In this document: piece by piece, positions 1 through 6,983 of the stretch
How positions within the stretch are numbered: the first letter of the stretch is position 1
Layout of the letters: each line of letters begins with the position of its first letter
NCBI GenBank assembly: GCA_023136145.1
Contig: JAGLRU010000111.1
Span: forward strand, 1 to 7,005
Direction of reading: 5' to 3'
DNA from: Alphaproteobacteria bacterium
Lineage (GTDB): Bacteria; Pseudomonadota; Alphaproteobacteria; Micavibrionales; UBA2020
DNA length: 7,005 bases
Position numbers and translations under genes: made by a program
Notes under the pieces: generated by a model
Database searches by the model: none
Seen by the model: only the letters and a program-made list of their open reading frames with translations
Told to the model about the DNA's origin: nothing

Positions 1-2361
1 GGGTTAGATGCTGTCCGCAAGCGTCCCGGCATGTATATCGGCGATACCGATGATGGCACTGGTTTGCACCACATGGTCTATGAGGCTGTTGACAACGCTA
101 TTGATGAAGCACTTGCCGGATATTGCGACAAGATAGACGTGCTGCTTAATGCCAACGGCTCAGTAACGGTGCGTGATAACGGTCGTGGTATTCCAGTTGA
201 AATTCACAAAGAAGAGGGAATCTCCGCCGCCGAAGTCATAATGACACAGCTACACGCGGGCGGAAAGTTCGACCAAAATTCGTATAAAATTTCCGGTGGA
301 TTGCACGGCGTTGGTGTTTCAGTTGTCAACGCACTTTCCAGCATACTTGATATGCGTATTCGACGTGACGGAAAAGAATGGACTATGCGCTTTCGTCACG
401 GTATTGCCGAAGCACCGCTTAAAGTGGTTACTTCCTGCGACAATGAAGAAACAGGCACCGAAATAACTTTCACGCCATCGGAAGAAACCTTCACGATGCT
501 CGAATTCAATTTTGGTACGCTGGAACATCGTTTGCGGGAACTTGCGTTCCTGAATTCTGGTGTACGGCTGATACTAACCGATCAACGCAAAGCCGATCCC
601 AAAATAGTCGAGCTTTTCTATGATGGCGGATTAATTGCCTTTGTCGATTATCTCAACCGCTCTAAAAATGTGCTGCACAGGCCGCCCATTTGTGTAAAAG
701 GAGAACAAGCGGGAATCATAATCGAGGTAGCGATGGAATGGACTGACGCTTACCACGAGGACACGCTCTGCTTTACCAACAATATCCCGCAGCGCGATGG
801 AGGGACGCATCTGGCTGGTTTTCGCTCTGCAATCACGCGCACCATCAACCAGTATGCGGAGAAATCCGGCCTGCTTAAAAAAGAGAAAGTTTCTCTATCC
901 GGTGAAGATATGCGTGAAGGTTTAACCTGCGTTCTATCAGTTAAAGTGCCTGATCCGAAATTCTCCAGCCAAACAAAAGATAAGCTTGTTTCTTCTGAAG
1001 TTCGTCCGGTTGTTGAAAACGTCTTATCAGAAACGTTGTCTAATTGGTTCGAGGAAAATCCAGCCGATGCTAAAAAAATCGTAGGAAAAGTTATCGAGGC
1101 AGCATCTGCACGAGAAGCAGCACGGAAAGCACGAGACCTCACCCGCCGCAAGGGACTGCTAGATGTCTCCTCACTGCCCGGCAAACTAGCAGATTGCTCT
1201 GAAAAAGATCCTGCTCTATCCGAACTGTTTATCGTCGAAGGAGACTCAGCTGGTGGTTCGGCGAAACAAGCACGTAACCGCGCTAATCAGGCTATACTTC
1301 CTTTGCGCGGGAAAATTCTCAATGTTGAGAGAGCGCGATTTGACAGGATGCTCGGCTCCGCTGAGATAGGCACACTTATCACGGCTCTTGGAACCAGCAT
1401 TGGTCATGAGGAATTCAATATTGAGAAGCTGAGATACCACAAAATCATCATTATGACGGATGCTGATGTTGATGGCTCTCACATTCGTACTTTGCTGCTA
1501 ACGTTTTTTTATCGCCAGATGCACGAGATTATCAAACGCGGTTATCTGTACATCGCACAACCGCCACTTTACAAAGTCAAGCGCGGCAAGGGTAGCGAGC
1601 AATACATCAAAGACGATCATAATCTTGAAGAATTTCTAATCGACAGTGCCGTCGAAAATCTTCGCTTCAAGCTGCACAACGGCGAAGTTATTGCAGGACA
1701 AGATTTAAAGCACATCCTACACATCGCCAAAAAAGTCCGGCAAAATCTGGAGCCAATTATTGAGCGCGTCGGGAACCAACATATCGTTGAACAGACCGCC
1801 GCTTGCAATGGATTTGATCCTGACCAGCAAACACAAAAAACCGCCGAAGCCATCGCGAAAAAGCTGGATGCGCTGTCCCCCACTTGTGAAAAAGGCTGGA
1901 ATGGCGCGCTAACAGAAAGCGGTGCTTTTATGTTTGCACAAACTGTCCGGGGCGTTGAAACACAAATCGTGATAAGTGCCGACCATCTCAACAGTTCTGA
2001 TGGACAGCAGTTGGCCAAATCACACGAAGTCTTCACGGAATTTTTCGATGGCATAGGTACTCTGGTGACAAACGATGGAAAAGAAACCTCTATCACCGGT
2101 CCCTACGACTTGTTTAGAAAAGTAATCGAGGGCGCGAAAAAGGGTCTAGCCATCCAACGCTATAAAGGTCTTGGTGAAATGAACCCGGGGCAGTTGTGGG
2201 AAACCACACTCGATCCAGAAACGCGGTCGCTGCTGCAAGTAAAGATCGAGAAAGACGATATAGCCTCTGAAATTTTCTCCACTCTTATGGGCGACATCGT
2301 CGAACCACGCCGCGAATTTATTCAAGAACACTCGCTGGAAGTATCTAACCTTGATGTTTAG
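1..2361 (+). CDS. gyrB: DNA gyrase subunit B, missing its N-terminal end
   Basis: GyrB is the ATPase subunit of DNA gyrase (A2B2), which introduces negative supercoils into DNA in the cytoplasm. The frame is open from base 1, and its first residue (GLDAVRKRPGMYIG) matches residue 15 of E. coli GyrB, so about 14 codons are missing; the ATG at 31 is internal. Visible in order: GHKL ATPase with E28 and N32 (E. coli E42, N46), DNGRGIP and GGLHGVGVSVVNALS; Arg122, equal to the coumarin-contact Arg136; the transducer QTKDKLVSSEV; TOPRIM with EGDSAGG (E413, D415) and DADVDGSH (D487, D489, D491); and QRYKGLGEMNP near the end. The region of about 150 residues before this last motif is the insert typical of Gram-negative GyrB, which argues against ParE. 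In the quinolone region the Asp426 equivalent is kept and Lys447 is Arg, as in PLRGKILN. The 786 residues present fit a full length near 800. Ends in TAG. Confidence 0.98.
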   Translation, partial: GLDAVRKRPGMYIGDTDDGTGLHHMVYEAVDNAIDEALAGYCDKIDVLLNANGSVTVRDNGRGIPVEIHKEEGISAAEVIMTQLHAGGKFDQNSYKISGGLHGVGVSVVNALSSILDMRIRRDGKEWTMRFRHGIAEAPLKVVTSCDNEETGTEITFTPSEETFTMLEFNFGTLEHRLRELAFLNSGVRLILTDQRKADPKIVELFYDGGLIAFVDYLNRSKNVLHRPPICVKGEQAGIIIEVAMEWTDAYHEDTLCFTNNIPQRDGGTHLAGFRSAITRTINQYAEKSGLLKKEKVSLSGEDMREGLTCVLSVKVPDPKFSSQTKDKLVSSEVRPVVENVLSETLSNWFEENPADAKKIVGKVIEAASAREAARKARDLTRRKGLLDVSSLPGKLADCSEKDPALSELFIVEGDSAGGSAKQARNRANQAILPLRGKILNVERARFDRMLGSAEIGTLITALGTSIGHEEFNIEKLRYHKIIIMTDADVDGSHIRTLLLTFFYRQMHEIIKRGYLYIAQPPLYKVKRGKGSEQYIKDDHNLEEFLIDSAVENLRFKLHNGEVIAGQDLKHILHIAKKVRQNLEPIIERVGNQHIVEQTAACNGFDPDQQTQKTAEAIAKKLDALSPTCEKGWNGALTESGAFMFAQTVRGVETQIVISADHLNSSDGQQLAKSHEVFTEFFDGIGTLVTNDGKETSITGPYDLFRKVIEGAKKGLAIQRYKGLGEMNPGQLWETTLDPETRSLLQVKIEKDDIASEIFSTLMGDIVEPRREFIQEHSLEVSNLDV

Positions 2362-2363
2362 GA

Positions 2364-2386
2364 AAGCCGTAAAGATATAACGGTTT
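2364..2386 (+). terminator. Weak hairpin just after gyrB, possible terminator
   Basis: Three bases after the gyrB stop, AAGCCGT (2364-2370) can pair with ACGGTTT (2380-2386), seven pairs including one G-U, around a 9-nt loop. No real T-tract follows the stem, so it is a poor intrinsic terminator; it could be a 3'-end processing structure or chance. The rest of the 120-bp gap is AT-rich, with T runs near 2413-2419 and 2433-2437 and an ACTTTT/AAAAGT inverted repeat at 2431-2449. I see no convincing promoter in the gap. Confidence 0.2.
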
Positions 2387-2470
2387 GTATATTCAAAAGC
2401 TGACGCGCTGCCCTTTTTTATCATAGCTTTACTTTTTGCTGTCAAAAGTTCATCTTGGTGCAATTCATAC

Positions 2471-2475
2471 GGAGA
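2471..2475 (+). promoter_or_regulatory. Ribosome binding site that sets the arginase start
   Basis: GGAGA lies six bases before the TTG at 2482. The earlier in-frame candidates, TTG at 2455 and GTG at 2458, have no comparable purine-rich site in front, and the extra residues they would add (VQFIRRAN) do not look like part of the fold. I therefore start the gene at 2482. Confidence 0.65.
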
Positions 2476-2481
2476 GCCAAT

Positions 2482-3426
2482 TTGGAACAACCCATCAAAT
2501 TAGAAGTTATCGGTTATGACTGTGGTTGGGGAAGTCAAGATTACCTCTGCGAGGACGGCCCTGCCGTCATTTCTGCTGATAATCTTCTGCACAAACTTCG
2601 TTATCAGGGCGTTGAGACAAAATGGCGCGGAACACTCGGCATTAAATTTCTCGGCAAGCATGATCTCCTCAACACCAAAGAAAAAACGCTGCCGCTGGTC
2701 GAGGAAGGACTGAAAAGACTTTCTAATCACATCAAACTATCCATCGATAACGGGTACATCCCAGTCGTGATTGGCGGAGATCACTCCTCAGCCATAGGAA
2801 CATGGTCGGGGACTGTCGCCGCCCTCAAAACACCCCGTAAATTTGGTCTGCTCTGGCTTGACGCACACATGGACGCGCATACATATAAGACATCCCATAA
2901 AGGCAAATGGGGCGGATGGTGGCATGCTCAGCCCATAAGTGCCCTGATCGGTCACGGATTACCAGAATTCATAAATATCGGTGGAACGGATGTTAAACTT
3001 GACCCGCAACACATAAGTTTGATCGGTGTTCACAGCTTTGAACCTGAAGAAGAGGCTTTTGTTAAAAAACATAACATACGCGTCTACCATCTTGAGGAAG
3101 TTATTCAGCGCGGATTTAAGGAAGTCTACCTTGAAGCTTTGAATCGAGCGACAAAAGGAACTAACGGCTTCGGTCTCTCAATTGACCTTGATTTCTTTGA
3201 CCCATCCGAGGCTCCCGGCGTTAGTGCTCCAGAAGACAAAGGCATGAGTTCTGCCGAAGTTTTACCTGTTATAAGAGCTATTGCGAGAAACCCTATGTTT
3301 AAAGCCATGGAGATTGCCGAATTCAATCCACATAAAGACAAAAATGATAAAACCCGCATTCTTATCGAAAAAATAATCGAAAATGTTTTTTCCAGACCCG
3401 CAAAAGAAGTTCCGACAAAATCTTGA
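2482..3426 (+). CDS. Arginase family ureohydrolase (probable arginase)
   Basis: Member of the arginase/agmatinase/formimidoylglutamase family: manganese-dependent cytoplasmic hydrolases that cleave guanidino compounds, arginase giving ornithine and urea. With the TTG start at 2482 it has 314 residues, normal for the family. The expected metal ligands are all visible: H101 in GGDHS, D127, H129 and D131 in DAHMD, and D235 and D237 in SIDLDFFDP. H148 in HAQP matches the catalytic His141 of rat arginase, and E280 in EFNP matches Glu277. GGDHSSAIGT resembles arginases more than agmatinases. The loop between DAHMDAHT and HAQP is unusual (KWGGWW in place of the common SGN-type sequence), so the true substrate is less certain than the family. 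It lies 120 bp after gyrB and 57 bp before motA on the same strand, with no functional tie that I can see. It could serve arginine use as a nitrogen source or polyamine supply; both are inference. Confidence 0.88.
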   Translation: MEQPIKLEVIGYDCGWGSQDYLCEDGPAVISADNLLHKLRYQGVETKWRGTLGIKFLGKHDLLNTKEKTLPLVEEGLKRLSNHIKLSIDNGYIPVVIGGDHSSAIGTWSGTVAALKTPRKFGLLWLDAHMDAHTYKTSHKGKWGGWWHAQPISALIGHGLPEFINIGGTDVKLDPQHISLIGVHSFEPEEEAFVKKHNIRVYHLEEVIQRGFKEVYLEALNRATKGTNGFGLSIDLDFFDPSEAPGVSAPEDKGMSSAEVLPVIRAIARNPMFKAMEIAEFNPHKDKNDKTRILIEKIIENVFSRPAKEVPTKS

Positions 3427-3483
3427 GATTGATGATTGCGACAAGTTAGGTCATACTGAGGTTGAGGGGGCTTTCAGGAAAAT

Positions 3484-4347
3484 ATGCTTAAGTTTATCGC
3501 TCTTTTTGGAGTTATTATCTGTGTTTTAGGTGGATATTATCTACATGGCGGTAGTTTTGGTGTCCTCTGGCAGCCCGCTGAGCTTATGATTATTGCTGGT
3601 GCTGCCTTTATGGCCTTTTTAATCGCCAATTCTATACATGTTGTCAAGAAAACCGTTTCCGACATTAGAGCGATTTTCAAACCCAATAAATACAGCAAAA
3701 AAGAATATATCGAACTTCTCAGTATGCTATTTATCATATTCAAGACGGCGCGCACAAAAGGCTGGCTGGTGCTGGAACAACATATTGAAGTTCCACAAGA
3801 TAGCGACATCTTTAAAAAATTCCCCAGTTTCTACGACAACCACCATGCCGTTACATTTTTATGTGATTACCTACGACTGATTTCTCTCGGTGCTGAAAAA
3901 CCTTATGAAATCGAAGCTCTGATGGATCAGGAAATCGATACGGAAAGGGAGGAACGCGACCATACTTCCCATGCCATTCAAAACATGGCTGACGGTCTTC
4001 CGGCATTGGGCATTGTCGCCGCTGTTCTTGGCGTCATCAATACAATGGGATCGATCACTGAACCTCCGGCAGTTCTAGGTCATCTGATCGGTGGTGCACT
4101 TGTTGGTACATTCCTTGGGGTATTGCTTTCTTACGGGTTTGTCGCTCCTATCGGAAACGCCGTCAAAGACCGCAACGATACAGAAATGAAGTATTATATT
4201 TGCATCAAGACTTGCTTACTCGCCTTTCTGCAAGGAGCTGCTCCACAGGTAGCGATTGAATTCGGACGTAAAATTTTAATACACGACACGAAGCCTACTT
4301 TCCTCGAAGTGGAAGAAGCAACCCAGAACGTAACCGCAGTAACATAA
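3484..4347 (+). CDS. motA: Flagellar motor stator protein MotA
   Basis: MotA is the inner-membrane stator subunit that, with MotB, forms the ion channel powering flagellar rotation; its cytoplasmic loop pushes on FliG of the rotor. The 287 residues match the family length. Key residues fall at the same numbers as in E. coli MotA: R90 and E98 in the cytoplasmic loop (the charges that contact FliG), and P173 and P222 in the third and fourth membrane helices. Hydrophobic segments lie near 3-20, 32-50, 172-190 and 200-220. Other family signatures are VDYLRLI-like CDYLRLIS at 127-134, EIEALMDQEI, LPALGIVAAVLGV, VGTFLGVLLSYGF and AIEFGRK. The ATG at 3484 follows AGGA (3476-3479) at short spacing, with GAGGGGG further up. 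The stop is 3 bp from motB, so the two are cotranscribed. The residues point to the proton-type stator. Confidence 0.97.
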   Translation: MLKFIALFGVIICVLGGYYLHGGSFGVLWQPAELMIIAGAAFMAFLIANSIHVVKKTVSDIRAIFKPNKYSKKEYIELLSMLFIIFKTARTKGWLVLEQHIEVPQDSDIFKKFPSFYDNHHAVTFLCDYLRLISLGAEKPYEIEALMDQEIDTEREERDHTSHAIQNMADGLPALGIVAAVLGVINTMGSITEPPAVLGHLIGGALVGTFLGVLLSYGFVAPIGNAVKDRNDTEMKYYICIKTCLLAFLQGAAPQVAIEFGRKILIHDTKPTFLEVEEATQNVTAVT

Positions 4348-4350
4348 AGC

Positions 4351-5298
4351 ATGGCGAAAAAAGAAAATGATGATGATGATAAGCGTCCGATCATCATCAT
4401 TAAAAAAATCAAGAAATCAGGAAGTGCCCATCATGGAGGTTCATGGAAAGTGGCTTATGCCGACTTTGTGACGGCGATGATGGCATTTTTTCTGCTCCTC
4501 TGGCTTCTCAGCGTTTCAACGGAAGAACAAAAGGAAGCGATTTCCTCATATTTCGCACCCACTGATATTCGTATTTCAGAAAACACGAGCGGTTCCGGCG
4601 GGCTTATGGGCGGAACAACCCTTGCTGAAGAAGATGCCATGTCTGAAAGCACTCCTGACAGCCCCAACGAAGAAGCGGAGTGGAAAAAAACAGACGAAGA
4701 ACTGGACAAGCAGGACGAAAAAGCCTTCAAGTCCACCCAAGAAGAACTTCGTCAGGCTTTTGAATCCGTCCCGGAGTTGCAGGAACTGTCAAAGCATCTT
4801 CTGATCGACATGACACCTGAGGGGCTGCGAATACAAATCGTGGATCAAAAAGGCAAACCGATGTTTCCTCTAGGCAGTGCCGTGCCTTTGAAAAAGACGG
4901 TAAAACTTCTCAGTCTTATCGCCGGTGTCATCAGTATACTTCCCAACAAAATTTCCATACGCGGGCATACGGATTCAAAAAAATACGGCTCATTTGCCGC
5001 CTACACTAACTGGGAACTATCTGCAGATCGTTCTAACGCCAGTCGTCGCGTAATGTTGGCCGCTGGTTTCGACACCATGAAGATAGAGAACGTTCAGGGC
5101 AAAGCAGACCGTGAGCCATTGTTTCCGACCAATCTTAACTCCCCCCGTAATCGGCGAATCAGCATCATTCTTCTTAAGCAATCAATTATTCTGGGAGCCA
5201 AAAGAGCCAAAAGTAAACTCAGAAATAGAAAAACCGGTACTACTATTGCTCCGCCTACGCCGAAAAAACTTGAAGAAGGCGTGATTTACTTCCCATGA
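4351..5298 (+). CDS. motB: Flagellar motor stator protein MotB
   Basis: MotB is the partner of MotA; it carries the proton-binding aspartate and anchors the stator to peptidoglycan. The 315 residues show a short charged cytoplasmic N-terminus (run of four Asp at 7-10, basic to residue 33), then HGGSWKVAYADFVTAMMAFF with D38 as the proton-binding residue (Asp32 in E. coli), and a single membrane helix to about residue 54. A charged linker (about 70-140) contains the plug region. The periplasmic OmpA-like domain (about 150-275) has RGHTD at 204-208, NWELSADRS at 220-228 and SPRNRR at 264-269, all typical peptidoglycan-binding motifs. A basic, proline-containing tail of about 40 residues follows. 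No clear Shine-Dalgarno site precedes the ATG, which is 3 bp after the motA stop, so translational coupling is likely. A strong inverted repeat lies inside the first codons. Confidence 0.96.
   Translation: MAKKENDDDDKRPIIIIKKIKKSGSAHHGGSWKVAYADFVTAMMAFFLLLWLLSVSTEEQKEAISSYFAPTDIRISENTSGSGGLMGGTTLAEEDAMSESTPDSPNEEAEWKKTDEELDKQDEKAFKSTQEELRQAFESVPELQELSKHLLIDMTPEGLRIQIVDQKGKPMFPLGSAVPLKKTVKLLSLIAGVISILPNKISIRGHTDSKKYGSFAAYTNWELSADRSNASRRVMLAAGFDTMKIENVQGKADREPLFPTNLNSPRNRRISIILLKQSIILGAKRAKSKLRNRKTGTTIAPPTPKKLEEGVIYFP
4366..4401 (+). repeat. Inverted repeat inside the motB 5' coding region
   Basis: AATGATGATGAT at 4366-4377 is the exact reverse complement of ATCATCATCATT at 4390-4401. Because the left arm is a GAT tandem run, a shifted pairing (from about 4368 to 4402, loop AAGCGTCCG at 4381-4389) is also possible and gives about 13 pairs with one G-U. 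The arms encode the four Asp and the four Ile near the MotB N-terminus. In the mRNA it would form a hairpin beginning about 15 nt after the start codon. Whether it has a role is unknown. Confidence 0.7.
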
Positions 5299-5347
5299 TA
5301 GTAACGTAAAAATCGCCCAGGGAAATAAGACCACCTCTAAAAAATTC

Positions 5348-5575
5348 TTAACGCATTGATGCCTTATGCAAGTCATCAAAACGAATCAATGCATCTTGAA
5401 CACCATCGGTGAATTTGCGACGCTCGACAAAATCTTTTCCACCAGCACCACGAGTCATTGCCATTTCAAGAGCATTTTTTAGCATTTTAGATACAACAAC
5501 ATCTTCCTGCTCTAACGCCAACATCAGTGCAGCCAGAATCATATCACTCAGCCGTTCGTACGTTCTTTCAACCAA
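5348..5575 (-). CDS. Small helical protein of unknown function
   Basis: I do not recognise this protein. The 75 residues look like a real, cytoplasmic, mostly helical protein: RTYERLSDMILAALMLALEQ and a second amphipathic stretch around 26-40, then a Gly-rich turn (TRGAGG at 41-46) and a charged C-terminal helix ending LIRFDDLHKASMR. There is no signal peptide, no Cys and no catalytic motif. The start is a TTG at 5575, seven bases after a run of six G (5583-5588 on the opposite strand). The frame is open further upstream with plausible residues (FHENFAGGWN), so a start at a CTG near 5608 cannot be excluded. It lies 41 bp downstream of the hydrolase gene on the same strand, so the two are probably cotranscribed. 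It converges on motB, whose stop is 49 bp away, and no clear terminator separates them. Coding status rests on composition and position only. Confidence 0.6.
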   Translation of the reverse strand: MVERTYERLSDMILAALMLALEQEDVVVSKMLKNALEMAMTRGAGGKDFVERRKFTDGVQDALIRFDDLHKASMR

Positions 5576-5616
5576 ATTCCAACCCCCCGCAAAATTCTCG
5601 TGAAACAGATTGCATT

Positions 5617-6558
5617 CTATCCCTGATTCAATTTTTCTTCCAGAAAAACATCAATCTTCGTCCGCCAAAGGCTGCGAATCTCATCTCTTTCCATCCAGAT
5701 TTCATGCCGCGCGGAAGGAAGGTGCATACATGTGCAATCATGCAGAAGCTGATTAGCTCTTTCTGTTGCCAAGTTGTCTATGATTGTGTCCATCCCGGAA
5801 ATCTGCATTAAAACTGGTGTTTTGATGACTTTCAGATACTTTTCGTTATTAAGAATATCAATGGAAGCAAAAGTATGGAACATCCAACCATATGTTGGGT
5901 CTCCCATTTTCAGTTCCGGCTTGTTTTTATAAATTTCCCCGGTAACCCTAAATCTGTCTGAATCGCTGGTTTTGGCGTTACCGGAAAAAACTTCTTTTGA
6001 TTCGTTCCAGTCCCCGCCAAAGGGTATATATCTTTCCAAACAATTTCCTGCTTTGGCAATCTGGACAATCATTTTTGCCACCGGTTTCGGCAGGAGTCCC
6101 GTTGAAATATTAAACATAGGCGCTGTTAGAATTGCTAAGTTAAAAACATTCGGATATTCTTTTAAATAACGCAGACCTATATGCGCTCCCATCGAATGCG
6201 CCATTAGAACCAGAGGTTTTGCTGTTTGTTTAACAATTCTGTTTGCAAAATGATGTAGGGTTTTAATGTGTTCGCCATACCCATCGCTGTGCATTTTCTG
6301 GGGATTATTTTTCAGGAATCGTTCGGAACCGCCCTGTCCTCGCCAATCCATAGTCCAGACAGCAAAACCTTTAGCCGTTATTTCGCGGATGACCTCAAAA
6401 TATTTCTCGATTGGTTCTCTAAATCCCGGAACGATCACCATCGTTCCTTTAGGTTCACACTTCGGCCGAAACGATCCATAACGAATCTGTGCACCACTGA
6501 AGCCGTCAAACGAGCCCCACCGGAATCCGGCAGGTTCCCTGAACTTTTCAGGCAGCAA
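5617..6558 (-). CDS. Alpha/beta hydrolase, lysophospholipase L2 (PldB)-like
   Basis: A 313-residue alpha/beta hydrolase of the serine aminopeptidase S33 / Hydrolase_4 group, which includes lysophospholipase L2 and monoacylglycerol lipase. The probable role is ester hydrolysis of lysophospholipids or acylglycerols; the substrate cannot be read from sequence. Visible: the strand and oxyanion region VIVPGFREPIEKYFE (41-55), DWRGQGGSER (71-80, typical of the group), the nucleophile elbow AHSMGA with S122, the acid D257 in SGMDTIID, and H285 in ARHEIWMERDEIR. The triad is complete. No signal peptide, so likely cytoplasmic or loosely membrane-bound. The start is TTG at 6558: an in-frame TAA lies just upstream, so no longer form is possible, and AAGGAG precedes it by nine bases. 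Downstream, 41 bp away, is a 75-aa gene; upstream is a possible small ORF overlapping this start by 11 bases. Confidence 0.92.
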   Translation of the reverse strand: MLPEKFREPAGFRWGSFDGFSGAQIRYGSFRPKCEPKGTMVIVPGFREPIEKYFEVIREITAKGFAVWTMDWRGQGGSERFLKNNPQKMHSDGYGEHIKTLHHFANRIVKQTAKPLVLMAHSMGAHIGLRYLKEYPNVFNLAILTAPMFNISTGLLPKPVAKMIVQIAKAGNCLERYIPFGGDWNESKEVFSGNAKTSDSDRFRVTGEIYKNKPELKMGDPTYGWMFHTFASIDILNNEKYLKVIKTPVLMQISGMDTIIDNLATERANQLLHDCTCMHLPSARHEIWMERDEIRSLWRTKIDVFLEEKLNQG

Positions 6559-6646
6559 AGCTCTTTACTCCTTGCCGCTCCCATTTACAGCTGTGATTAT
6601 TACTGGATTTATCTTTCTTATTACAAAATTCGTAAAGTGTTTTCAT
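6548..6646 (-). CDS. Possible 32-aa ORF overlapping the hydrolase start
   Basis: An ATG at 6646 opens a 32-codon frame that ends with TGA at 6548-6550, overlapping the hydrolase start (6558) by 11 bases in another frame. It begins 4 bases after the stop of the 107-aa gene, with GGG eight or so bases before the ATG as a weak ribosome site. The peptide is basic and hydrophilic, starts MKTLYEFCNKKDK and has two Cys (8 and 20) and one His. It matches no family I know. It could be a leader peptide that couples translation to the hydrolase, or a chance ORF filling the 92-bp gap. The second is at least as likely. Confidence 0.25.
   Translation of the reverse strand: MKTLYEFCNKKDKSSNNHSCKWERQGVKSFAA
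6568..6573 (-). promoter_or_regulatory. Strong ribosome binding site for the hydrolase gene
   Basis: AAGGAG on the minus strand, nine bases before the TTG at 6558, is a full Shine-Dalgarno match. It supports the TTG start, together with the in-frame TAA between the two. It lies inside the possible 32-codon ORF, so ribosomes translating that ORF would pass over it. Confidence 0.75.
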
Positions 6647-6650
6647 AAAA

Positions 6651-6974
6651 CTACCCAACCCTTTTAAGGTAATAATTCTTTGCTGTGATATAGTTTAAAA
6701 AAGCAATGCCCTCCTGCGTGATCTTCAGACCCTTTTCATTTTCTTCTATTACCTCACTATGTATAGTTAAATATTGAAGCCATGCTTCAAAAGCATAATT
6801 TTTATAAATATCAGGCCAAATTTCCTTGCTTTCCAAATAAATGTTTCGCGCCTCACCCACCGGCAAAGAAGAACCTCCCTTATCTCGAAGTAGAAATAGC
6901 AGATGAATCTGACTTCCAAAAATTAATCTATAAATTTTCTCAAATTCAAGAGCTAAATATAAATCAGTAATCAT
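6651..6974 (-). CDS. Unknown 107-aa protein, winged-helix-like
   Basis: I cannot name this protein. With the ATG at 6974 it has 107 residues. A conserved-looking core FEKIYRLIFGSQIHLLFLL (11-29) is followed by a helix-rich middle (ARNIYLESKEIWPDIYKNYAFEAWL, within about 42-66) and an end of the form KITQEGIAFLNYI (84-96). The last element is the beta-wing followed by helix seen at the end of many small winged-helix proteins, so a DNA- or protein-binding wHTH fold is plausible but unproven. No signal peptide or catalytic motif. The gene is visibly more AT-rich than gyrB, which may mean transfer. The ATG has no Shine-Dalgarno site: the bases before it are CCCCTTAATTCCT, next to an IS-like sequence. 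The frame stays open to the window edge, so the native 5' end may lie outside or have been displaced. Confidence 0.6.
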   Translation of the reverse strand: MITDLYLALEFEKIYRLIFGSQIHLLFLLRDKGGSSLPVGEARNIYLESKEIWPDIYKNYAFEAWLQYLTIHSEVIEENEKGLKITQEGIAFLNYITAKNYYLKRVG

Positions 6975-6983
6975 AGGAATTAA

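Noticed and set aside
750..1184. 144-aa open frame on the minus strand
   Set aside because: It lies wholly inside gyrB, has a Ser/Arg-rich composition typical of an antisense shadow, and shows no family motif.
1617..2096. 159-aa open frame on the minus strand
   Set aside because: Antisense to the GyrB insert region, with a Cys/Ser-rich, low-quality translation; gyrB is certain here.
2436..2464. Possible sigma-70 promoter before the arginase gene (TTGCTG, 17 bases, TGCAAT)
   Set aside because: Both boxes match consensus poorly, and transcription would begin at the ribosome binding site, leaving no leader.
3427..3483. Flagellar sigma-28 promoter before motA
   Set aside because: I looked for a TAAA and GCCGATAA pair in the 57-bp gap and found nothing close; any motAB promoter may lie inside the arginase gene.
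5299..5347. Bidirectional terminator between motB and the convergent 75-aa gene
   Set aside because: There are short A runs, but no stem of useful length in this 49-bp gap.
5527..5811. 94-aa open frame on the plus strand after motB
   Set aside because: It overlaps the ends of two minus-strand genes, and the hydrolase C-terminus with its His motif lies on the opposite strand.
6268..6648. 126-aa open frame on the plus strand
   Set aside because: Antisense to the alpha/beta hydrolase, whose complete catalytic triad proves the other strand codes.
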